From the NCBI GenBank assembly GCA_021647765.1, contig JAKIUD010000026.1, forward strand, positions 1 through 42,590: a stretch of 42,590 nucleotides of DNA. Direction: 5' to 3'. Below, piece by piece: positions 23,880-30,580 of this stretch. The notes beneath the pieces are model-generated. The model ran no database searches. It saw only the letters and a program-made list of their open reading frames with translations, and was not told the DNA's origin. The stretch's first letter is position 1, and each line of letters starts with the position of its first letter. Made by a program: the position numbers and the translations under genes. Origin of the DNA: Desulfuromusa sp. GTDB lineage: Bacteria > Desulfobacterota > Desulfuromonadia > Desulfuromonadales > Geopsychrobacteraceae.

Positions 23880-24225
23880 CAACCCACTTTATGATAATTT
23901 AAGAGAAAAGGCGCAACCAACAGTAAAGTAAGGCATTTTTTTCTACATGTGTAAATAGCATGTAATTGGTGGAGAATCCTGTGATGGAACTTAAAAGTGT
24001 TTTACTTGGGGATATCACCATCCCGCCTGTTAACATGGGGATATCACCACGGGCAAAACTTTCAAAGACCAGCCATTACTGTCCCGTTTTAGACCTGATT
24101 CGTGTCTCGCCTGGCCGTCCTGTACGTGTTGTTTACTTCTTTTGCTCTTTGAACAGACGCGATGCTCGCACCAGCACTTTCGTTCCATTTAACCAGGCAC
24201 AGCGAAAATCTCTGGGGATTGTCCC
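23880..24225. other. Intergenic stretch with a direct repeat, no gene recognised
   Basis: Between the sigma-54 promoter and Family A copy A5. GGGGATATCACCA occurs twice (24008-24020 and 24040-24052), each time preceded by a short t-rich or purine stretch. The frame running plus-strand through here into the repeat (23966-24472) shows no family motif and crosses the repeat, so I consider it accidental. Confidence 0.4.
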
Positions 24226-24404
24226 GAATGGCGCTAGTTTAAGCAGTATTGCAGTAAACTTGGGACTGTCCCCAGACCCATCGGGAGCTGTCCCGAAGTT
24301 TACGAACCACGAAGAACTGTGGCGGTTCGCACCGCAAAAACCGGGACAGCCCCCTTGCAGGGACAGTCCCGGTTTTTGCTGCTATCTACAAACTAGCGCT
24401 ATTC
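24226..24404. repeat. Family A element, complete reference copy (A5)
   Basis: 179 bases from GAATGGCGCTAGTTTAAG to AAACTAGCGCTATTC, with 15-base inverted ends. The interior has gggactgtccccagacccat, gggagctgtcccgaagtttac, gtggcggttcgcaccgc, and a final hairpin aaaaccgggacag ... ctgtcccggtttttg. It lies 30 bases downstream of the pentahaem cytochrome stop codon (minus strand), where it would form a strong 3'-end structure. Confidence 0.85.
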
Positions 24405-24433
24405 ATGTCAGTGTTGCAGATTCCCGCTATCCA

Positions 24434-25060
24434 CTACGACTTATCGGTATGACACTGAAAACAAAGTTCTGATCCAGCAAGTGGAGCTCTCAGCATTTTG
24501 GGATAGTTCTTGCCATTGTGAGGATCATGACAAGAAGCACATTCCATCGTGCCCAAAAAACTGCCCGACCTACCAAAGAATTCGACCTGTCGGGGCGACC
24601 CGAAATGACAAGTAAAACAATTTGACCCGGAAACAGTTTGATGGCGCCATTCGATTCCAATCGGGTGATCATCTTCCAAATGACCACCACTGCCTACAGC
24701 AGCAGAGCCCGTCAAAAGAGTAGAACCAGTCGTACCCCCAAAAGAATCAACGGCAATTGTGCCATCATGACAAGAAAGGCATAATTTAGACACCCCTCCC
24801 GGTTGCCCGACAGGAACATCCATTGTTGAACTCGCATAAACACTATAGACCTGTGTGGAATTCTCATGATTCCAGAGGGGACCATAATCCGCAACAGAGG
24901 CGTCCGCATTATGTGGCGTATGACACGCATCACAGACCATTCCGGCAGACCAGGCTGTTGATGAAAAGTCGTGTGCCGAACCTGCAATCTCAGCACTGGC
25001 AACACTGAACATCGAAAAAAAAGAGATGATGAGCAATGAACCTTTCAGATATTTATTCAT
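24434..25060 (-). CDS. Secreted pentahaem c-type cytochrome, OmcE-like with one extra haem
   Basis: A 208-residue protein. GGAGG lies upstream of the ATG and the signal peptide is cleaved near SVASA-EIAG. Five CXXCH: CDACH, CLSCH, CFTCH, CASCH, CFQCH. It follows the same plan as the tetrahaem protein next door: GSAHDFSS, HTPHNAD, GPLWN, YASSTMD, LCLSCHDGTIAV, EDDHPIGIEW, ECASCHDPHNG. It carries an additional haem (NCFTCH, about residue 146) between the second and third of the other protein, in a segment with more aromatic residues, and its end is not the SCHIK type. Preceded by its own -24/-12 element. It could be a second filament subunit or a cap/variant. No T-tract terminator is seen; copy A5 follows. 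Confidence 0.88.
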   Translation of the reverse strand: MNKYLKGSLLIISFFSMFSVASAEIAGSAHDFSSTAWSAGMVCDACHTPHNADASVADYGPLWNHENSTQVYSVYASSTMDVPVGQPGGVSKLCLSCHDGTIAVDSFGGTTGSTLLTGSAAVGSGGHLEDDHPIGIEWRHQTVSGSNCFTCHFGSPRQVEFFGRSGSFLGTMECASCHDPHNGKNYPKMLRAPLAGSELCFQCHTDKS

Positions 25061-25184
25061 ATTAATTCCTTACCTCCCGTCAATATAGTCTGTGGCAGCA
25101 CGCTGTATTGACTTTCTTCCGACTTAATTCGAGAGCCGATTGAATGCAGGGGAGTGTCCCCCTCTTTCCGGCTATTACTATAGT

Positions 25185-25200
25185 GCACATTTGATACCAA
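25185..25200 (-). promoter_or_regulatory. Candidate sigma-54 promoter of the pentahaem cytochrome
   Basis: On the minus strand, TGGTATCAAATGTGCA places GG (25198-25197) and GC (25186-25185) ten bases apart, with a TGCA -12 box. It matches the consensus less well than the element at 23861-23876. The predicted start near 25173 leaves a leader of about 110 bases. Confidence 0.5.
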
Positions 25201-25342
25201 ATACGTTATCCTCATTAGAAATTAAGCAACAAAAATGGAACCTACTGAAAAAACAGGCGAAATAATTCGGAACTATGCCTAAGCGGCACCGTTGGTAATA
25301 ATATATCAGCATTGGAAGACAAGAGTCTCCGGGTATTTGCCC

Positions 25343-25369
25343 GCATATCATCACAAAATGGTGATATGC
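25343..25369. other. Hairpin in the gap between two cytochrome genes
   Basis: GCATATCATCA (25343-25353) pairs with TGGTGATATGC (25359-25369), ten of eleven positions matched, around CAAAA. It lies on the 3' side of the large cytochrome gene (minus strand) beside Family B copy B3. No T tract follows. It may stabilise the 3' end. Confidence 0.45.
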
Positions 25370-25375
25370 CCCGCC

Positions 25376-25541
25376 AGGAGGCTGTCCGAGAATACGTGGC
25401 ATAGCGAGAAATCGGCTGGTCGAGGGCAGATTTTCGTAAATTTGAGAGCAAATAGTACCGCTATTTGTCGAAAACGTACGGAAATATGAAGCGATTAGAC
25501 AGTTTTGCAGTAGGCTCTTGTATTCTTGAACAGCCTCCTAG
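25376..25541. repeat. Family B element, complete inverted copy (B3)
   Basis: 166 bases from AGGAGGCTGTCCGAGAATAC to TATTCTTGAACAGCCTCCTAG. The interior is the reverse complement of copies B1 and B2 (agaaatcggctggtcgagg, gatttgtcg-type blocks). It ends 31 bases from the stop codon of the large cytochrome gene. As with B2, the position is just beyond a gene's 3' end. Confidence 0.8.
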
Positions 25542-25572
25542 ATGACGTTGATAGCGCTGCAGTGGCAACAGG

Positions 25573-26934
25573 CTATTTTTGATAGTCGACCGGAGCCTCA
25601 CGATCATAGTCATAGGTCTGGTGGCAGCCAGGGGAACAACTACCGCCAGTGTCTGTTTTGATAAAGCGGGTCGGAATGCGCCAATCCCCAAATTTAGCCC
25701 CCTCTTCACTCATCAATTTTTTCAGGTTAGACGCATGGGGTTCGTGGCAGGCGCGACAACTGCGCCCTTTATATTTATTGACCACATGCAGGTAGTGGAG
25801 ATTCTGTTTGCCGTTGCGGAACTCGGTATAGATGCTGGTTTCGGCAAACCGGAGCAGGTTTTTATCGTGACATTCCAGGCAGAAATCGTAACTGCCTGTG
25901 GTGTAGGGAAGATAAAAACTTTTTGGATAGGCTCCTTTAAGCAAACGGGTATTGTCAGAACCGTGCGGGTTATGACAGGCGGAACATTTCCCCTCCTGTA
26001 ACGGGCCATGGAGAAACTTTTTCCCCTCAATTTCTTTGGCAATATTGTTCAACGGGTTCGACTTACTGTAATCATCTTTCCCATGACAGGACAGGCAGAG
26101 ATTCTGCTCTGGCATAGCGAGCAATGCCGGATATTGGGAGAAGTGGGTCACATGGCAGGCACCGCATTTTTCCGGTCGATACATAGCAGCATGTTTGACT
26201 TTGGCTTTTTGGGCAGTGCGGCCGACATCAGCATGGCAATCCATACAGAGGGATTCGATATCTTTCTGGAGCAATTTAGCTGCCGGAGCACTATGGGGAT
26301 TGTGACAGTCGGTACAGCTTGAATCCTTAACCGCAGCATGCACCACTGGCGAGTTTGCCAGACCCTCGGCAATCTCCGTATGACAGCTGGTACAAAGCTC
26401 CTGAGATGGTTTTTTCAGCAATTTAGGCTGATTCGCTTCATGCGGATCATGGCATTGGGTACAGGCTCCACTGGCAGTCGGTCCATGGATGACTTTGTTG
26501 GTGAAAAGATCGGAATCGTGACATTCGGTACAGAGTTCAGTCAGATTATGATCGACCGGCAACAGGAAACGTCCAACATTTGAGCCGTGGGGATTGTGGC
26601 AATCAAGACAATCACCTTCAGCAACGGGGGAATGAACGGTCAGTTTTCTACCATATTGGTCGTGACACTGATAACAGAGCTTTGCGCCCTCTTCGACCAG
26701 TTGAAAGCTGCTGCCTTCTTCCAGCGGATGCTGTTCCTGTATCTGCTCATGACAACTGGAGCAATCCTCTTCGACGACAGGAGAGTGGCCATAGGTCATT
26801 TGCAGCAGGTCAGCATGGCAATTGGTGGTTGAACAAGTTTCGGCAAAAGATACCGCAGGAAGAAACCACAGGCTGATCAGGATTATTAAGCAACTCAGGA
26901 CGGTTATCTTGGCAACAGGAAATAAACAACTCAT
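25573..26934 (-). CDS. Large multihaem c-type cytochrome, 13 CXXCH plus CX4CH and CX3CH
   Basis: ATG 26934 is preferred (AAAGGA eight bases upstream) over 26943. It encodes 453 residues with a signal peptide ending FAE. Thirteen CXXCH motifs: CSSCH, CYQCH, CLDCH, CTECH, CTQCH, CTSCH, CTDCH, CMDCH, CGACH, CLSCH, CSACH, CLECH, CRACH. It also has CSTTNCH (CX4CH) at the very start of the mature protein and CSPGCH (CX3CH) near the C-terminus. The protein is built from doubled-CXXCH modules of the form 'HxPVxxGxCxxCHNPHGS...LCxxCH'. It is 30 bases downstream of the sigma-54 regulator gene, so co-transcribed with it. Up to 15 haems would make it the largest electron carrier here. Location periplasmic or extracellular. 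Confidence 0.9.
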   Translation of the reverse strand: MSCLFPVAKITVLSCLIILISLWFLPAVSFAETCSTTNCHADLLQMTYGHSPVVEEDCSSCHEQIQEQHPLEEGSSFQLVEEGAKLCYQCHDQYGRKLTVHSPVAEGDCLDCHNPHGSNVGRFLLPVDHNLTELCTECHDSDLFTNKVIHGPTASGACTQCHDPHEANQPKLLKKPSQELCTSCHTEIAEGLANSPVVHAAVKDSSCTDCHNPHSAPAAKLLQKDIESLCMDCHADVGRTAQKAKVKHAAMYRPEKCGACHVTHFSQYPALLAMPEQNLCLSCHGKDDYSKSNPLNNIAKEIEGKKFLHGPLQEGKCSACHNPHGSDNTRLLKGAYPKSFYLPYTTGSYDFCLECHDKNLLRFAETSIYTEFRNGKQNLHYLHVVNKYKGRSCRACHEPHASNLKKLMSEEGAKFGDWRIPTRFIKTDTGGSCSPGCHQTYDYDREAPVDYQK

Positions 26935-26964
26935 TATTGTCATCCTTTAAAAAAATTGCTTCCG

Positions 26965-28440
26965 CTATCCGGGAACGGTTTTGGGGGAATCCTGATCGGC
27001 ACTTTCAGCTGTCAAAGTTGAAATAGATGAGGTTTTTGCGGGATATTTATCCAGCCCGAATTTTTTACGTCGATACCGCAGGGTATCCAGAGACAGACCC
27101 AAACACTTGGCAGCCTTGGTCTGATTACCGTCATAGCGAGCCAAAGCCTGTCTAATATATTCCTTTTCTACCTCCTCGATACTAACTCCTTCTGGAGGAA
27201 GGATGATCGTCGCTTCCGCAGGGAGCGAACAGCCGAAGAGACAACCACCCGATCGGTTACTTGCAGTTCCGGAGGACACGTAGATGTGCTCTGTCGATAA
27301 AACCTTCCCCTGCTCCAGCATCATGGCTCGCTCCAGAACATTGCGCAGTTCCCGCACATTTCCGGGCCAGTTATGAGCCATCAACAATCTCAGTGCCTCG
27401 CTGGAAATACCTTCAACGGCTCGACCATACTCGCTGTTGAGGCGATCAATGAAATATTCAACCATACTCGGGATACATTTTTTCCGCTCCCGCAACGGCT
27501 GTACGGTGATACACATCATATTCAACCGATAGAGCAGATCACCACGGAAAGTTCCCTCCTCCACCATGGCGGTTAAGTTCTGATTTGTCGCTGCAATGAT
27601 TCGGACATCGGTTTCGATATCTTTTTGACCACCCAGGCGGCGGAACTTTCTGTTTTCGATAACTCTGAGGATTTTGCCTTGCATATGCAGGGGCATGTCA
27701 CCGATCTCGTCCAGAAATACGGTTCCACCTTCAGCCTGTTCAAAAACCCCGACTTCTCTATTTCCGGCATCGGTGTAAGCACCTTTTTCATGCCCGAACA
27801 ATTCATTTTCCAATAGATTGTCAGGAATAGAGGCACAGTTAACTTCAATGAGAGGGGCATTTTTACGTGCACTCAGGTTATGAATACCGTGGGAGACCAA
27901 TTCTTTCCCGGTGCCACTTTCTCCCAGCACCAGTATTGTCTTACAGTCCTGCCGTGCGCAGGTATTCATTATTTTGAAAAGTTCAACCATAGAGGGGCAG
28001 TTTCCAACAAGCTGATCTTGTTCGTATTTTTTTCTGCGCTTTGCTTGTACTGGCACAACTTCTTTAGCCAAACCTTTTTTGAAAAATATTTTTTGAATCG
28101 ATCGTTCTACCATATCGATATTGAAAGGTTTTCCGACATAATCCTCCGCCCCCAGGCTGAAGGCCTTAAAAGCTAAGTCAGAATGGAAACTTGAGGTCAT
28201 AATGATAACAGGCAGATCATTATCTCTGGCCTTACATTCTTCCAGAAATTGCAAGCCATCAATATCAGGAAGGGAGGCATCCAGAATAATCAGATCAAAG
28301 TTGAAACGTTCCAGCTTGAGGCGAGCGTCTGCTCCAGTATTTGCAATCTCAACCAAATGACCGACACGTTTAAGCATTTTGGCTAATGACCAGCAAACCA
28401 GATTTTCATCGTCAACAATTAAAACTCGCCCCGTCTCCAT
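26965..28440 (-). CDS. NtrC-family sigma-54-dependent response regulator
   Basis: The ATG at 28440 has GGAG seven bases upstream; the frame extends two codons further. A receiver domain (about 1-120: VLIVDDEN, phospho-Asp in LIILDASLPD) is followed by the AAA+ domain with Walker A LGESGTGKE, Walker B GGTVFLDEIGDMP, sensor TDVRIIAATNQ and the sigma-54-contact loop KGAYTDAG. The last departs from the GAFTGA consensus by F-to-Y and G-to-D, substitutions that do occur in active members. A C-terminal Fis-type helix-turn-helix follows (NQTKAAKCLGLSLDTLRYRR). It is first in a transcript with the 15-haem cytochrome gene. It is the natural candidate activator for the -24/-12 elements before the small cytochromes and the 12-haem operon. 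The kinase at 10724-12676 may phosphorylate it. Confidence 0.93.
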   Translation of the reverse strand: METGRVLIVDDENLVCWSLAKMLKRVGHLVEIANTGADARLKLERFNFDLIILDASLPDIDGLQFLEECKARDNDLPVIIMTSSFHSDLAFKAFSLGAEDYVGKPFNIDMVERSIQKIFFKKGLAKEVVPVQAKRRKKYEQDQLVGNCPSMVELFKIMNTCARQDCKTILVLGESGTGKELVSHGIHNLSARKNAPLIEVNCASIPDNLLENELFGHEKGAYTDAGNREVGVFEQAEGGTVFLDEIGDMPLHMQGKILRVIENRKFRRLGGQKDIETDVRIIAATNQNLTAMVEEGTFRGDLLYRLNMMCITVQPLRERKKCIPSMVEYFIDRLNSEYGRAVEGISSEALRLLMAHNWPGNVRELRNVLERAMMLEQGKVLSTEHIYVSSGTASNRSGGCLFGCSLPAEATIILPPEGVSIEEVEKEYIRQALARYDGNQTKAAKCLGLSLDTLRYRRKKFGLDKYPAKTSSISTLTAESADQDSPKTVPG

Positions 28441-28520
28441 CACCAAACTCCCATAAAATCACGATATCCTATTTTCCCAATAAGACCCACCCAAAACCAG
28501 AAAAAAAGCTAACTTTGAAA

Positions 28521-28549
28521 ATAATAACAAATATTTAATAAAAAATCAA
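28521..28549 (-). promoter_or_regulatory. Sigma-70-type promoter of the regulator gene
   Basis: On the minus strand TTGATT (28549-28544) and TATTAT (28526-28521) are separated by exactly 17 bases in an AT-rich stretch, about 80 bases upstream of the regulator ATG. It suggests constitutive expression of the regulator and its cytochrome partner. Confidence 0.5.
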
Positions 28550-28939
28550 TAACTATTGGTTTGGTAGTCATAATCTCTATAATGCCATAAAATCACACAT
28601 CTTGGCCTTCAATGAAAGATCAAATTTTTTATACCAACATTAGCAAGTCTAATAATTTTAGATCACTATAGTTCGATTTATCAATATGTTTTTGATATAG
28701 AGCAGAAGAGAATTTAATGGTGTCACTACAGGTAGACTCTTCCACCAACAAGGTTTTTTGGAATAAAACTCCTGGCAGATTGGCCATCCGAACCACACTG
28801 TTATAGAACAAACCGAACTAATTGTTGCAGCCCAAACGACATTGAGTGTGGCAAAGTGTGAAAGGGTCAGACCAAAATCAAGAAACAGAACAGAAAAAAC
28901 CGGATAGTAAAAACGGGAAAACGGCAATCAAGAGAGCTG
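28550..28939. other. Intergenic region, no gene recognised
   Basis: Low-GC sequence between the 3' end of the CBS/DUF294 gene and the regulator promoter, both on the minus strand. Two minus-strand frames (28629-28811 and 28658-28927) have no ribosome site or recognisable motif. The palindromic tail 'gtgtgaaagggtcagacc' (about 28855-28872) resembles fragments of the ggggtcagacc-type repeats linked to transposon debris. I see nothing else. Confidence 0.4.
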
Positions 28940-30385
28940 TTAACTCTGCAACTGGTTCAACTGAAAATGGTGACCAAGGGTTCCCTGAAAAGATTTCACC
29001 ACTTCCAGAGCTAACTTTAAACGTCCCTTTTCAACCCGATTCAGGGATCCTGGTAAAATAAAATTGGTGATTTCTTGTCCTGCTGCTGCTGCATCGACCT
29101 GCCCACGCAGGCGCAGGAAAGTCAACAAGTTGAAACTAGCTTCGATATCGTTGACCTGTTCTTTTGTGAGAACTGCTTTTTCCTGCAGAACAGCCAATCT
29201 GTCGTGAGTACTCCCGCCCAATATCCCCACACTCAATGCCAGGATTTTAATCCCTTCAGTCAAGGCAAAAATGCCCGCCTTTTTTAGGTCAAGCATCCCA
29301 GCATGAGAGCCTGAAGACTCTGTTTTGATCTGCCCAAAAAAGCCCAGAGGGGGGGGGAAACGACAGACATTCTGCGCCATCTTAGCGAGAAAAATACTAT
29401 TTTCTTCAGCAACCTGAATAATATATTCTTTCAGCTGACTTTCCAGAGAGCTGTCACCACAGAGAACGCGCAGATCAGAAAACATACTGAAGTTGAGGAT
29501 GTTTTTATTGCTGGGGATACTGACCCAGCTGTCAATGGCACTTTTCCAATCGGCAAGACTGCGTCGCCAGAATTCATTTCTCGCCATGATTCCACCGGGG
29601 CATTCCGGGACACCAATCTCGATCAGTGCATCAATCAGAACACATGAAAATGCTTCAATAGCAGCGATCTCATCAATACTGGCATCATCAGCAATAATCA
29701 TCGCATTATCCTGGTCAGTTTTCAGGGTCTGCTCTTGCCGCCCTTCACTTCCCAGAACCATGAATGCACTTTTATTCCCGATATCCTTGAAACGACCCTG
29801 TTTCAGCAAGCCAATCAGCTGTGCCGCAATCTGATCGTTTATCAACGAAATCATTTTTACCAGGTCATTGGTGCGAACACCATTTCGACTGAGAAAAACG
29901 ACCAGTTGATCACTTTCCTGGTGGACTTTTTTAAGATCTGCGATTGATTCTGCTTCATCTACGGCTTGTAACAGCCGTTGCGGAGAGCGATTTTGTAAAC
30001 GGATAATGTCCGATTCATTGATCAGACCAACCAGTGTGTAATGAGCGTCAACAACACCAACCCGGTGAATCCGGTTGCGAGACATCTGGTAGAGAACTTC
30101 AAATAAAGTATCGTCCTCATGCACAGAGATAACCGGTGTGGTCATGACCGCACTGACCTTGACCACCAAGGGATCCAGACCACCAGCAACCACTTTATTA
30201 CGCAGATCACGATCAGTCATGATGCCGATCGGCTGGCTATCATCATCGCAGGCAATCAGGCTGGAAATACCATTTTCCCGCATGATTTCAGCAGCAGCCA
30301 TCACCGTGTCATTGATATTGCAGGTAATCAGTTGACGATGACAGTAGTCTTTAACAGGGAGAAAAAAGGTTGCTTCCTCAGACAT
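28940..30385 (-). CDS. CBS-pair protein with DUF294 nucleotidyltransferase-like domain
   Basis: A 481-residue cytosolic protein. Two CBS motifs (about 10-65 and 75-130: NGISSLIACDDDSQPIGIMT, RNRIHRVGVVDAHYTLVGLI) form an adenosine-nucleotide-binding module. They precede the DUF294 putative nucleotidyltransferase with the signature GSEGRQEQTLKTDQDNAM (about 212-229), then the DUF294_C region (about 340-475). The family resembles the GlnD-type uridylyltransferase core. Members often sit beside polymerase-exonuclease genes, but none is adjacent here. AGGAG precedes the ATG by about 9 bases. The stop at 28940 is followed by an empty AT-rich gap. The substrate is unknown; a regulatory role that senses energy charge is family-level inference. 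Confidence 0.9.
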   Translation of the reverse strand: MSEEATFFLPVKDYCHRQLITCNINDTVMAAAEIMRENGISSLIACDDDSQPIGIMTDRDLRNKVVAGGLDPLVVKVSAVMTTPVISVHEDDTLFEVLYQMSRNRIHRVGVVDAHYTLVGLINESDIIRLQNRSPQRLLQAVDEAESIADLKKVHQESDQLVVFLSRNGVRTNDLVKMISLINDQIAAQLIGLLKQGRFKDIGNKSAFMVLGSEGRQEQTLKTDQDNAMIIADDASIDEIAAIEAFSCVLIDALIEIGVPECPGGIMARNEFWRRSLADWKSAIDSWVSIPSNKNILNFSMFSDLRVLCGDSSLESQLKEYIIQVAEENSIFLAKMAQNVCRFPPPLGFFGQIKTESSGSHAGMLDLKKAGIFALTEGIKILALSVGILGGSTHDRLAVLQEKAVLTKEQVNDIEASFNLLTFLRLRGQVDAAAAGQEITNFILPGSLNRVEKGRLKLALEVVKSFQGTLGHHFQLNQLQS

Positions 30386-30473
30386 ATTCTAACTCTCCTG
30401 TAAGGTTTCGGTGATTGTAAGCGGGATTTTACCCTTATGCTTGCACCCGTCAATTATTTCCGGGACATATCCC

Positions 30474-30580
30474 GAATAGTGCTTGTTTAAGCAGTATTGC
30501 AGTAAACTTTGGACTGTCCCGAAGTTTACGAACCACGAAGAACTGTGACGGTTTACACCGAAAAGCCTAGGACAGCCCCA
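30474..30580. repeat. Family A repeat (A6), ends at the moeA2 stop codon
   Basis: Begins GAATAGTGCTTGTTTAAGCAGTATTGCAG and runs through ggactgtcccgaagtttacgaaccacgaagaactgtg to ggacagcccca, directly touching the TAG stop of the second moeA (30581-30583). The right terminal repeat is missing. It lies downstream of both the moeA2 stop and upstream of the DUF294 gene. Confidence 0.78.

Noticed and set aside
24226..24404. CRISPR array
   Set aside because: Repeats occur once per site, far apart, with inverted ends and no regular spacers; no cas genes are in the window.
23966..24472. 168-codon plus-strand frame
   Set aside because: It runs through a complete Family A repeat into the antisense of the pentahaem cytochrome gene and shows no family features.
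28658..28927. Minus-strand frame with hydrophobic stretches
   Set aside because: No ribosome site, low-GC composition throughout, and no similarity that I can recognise.
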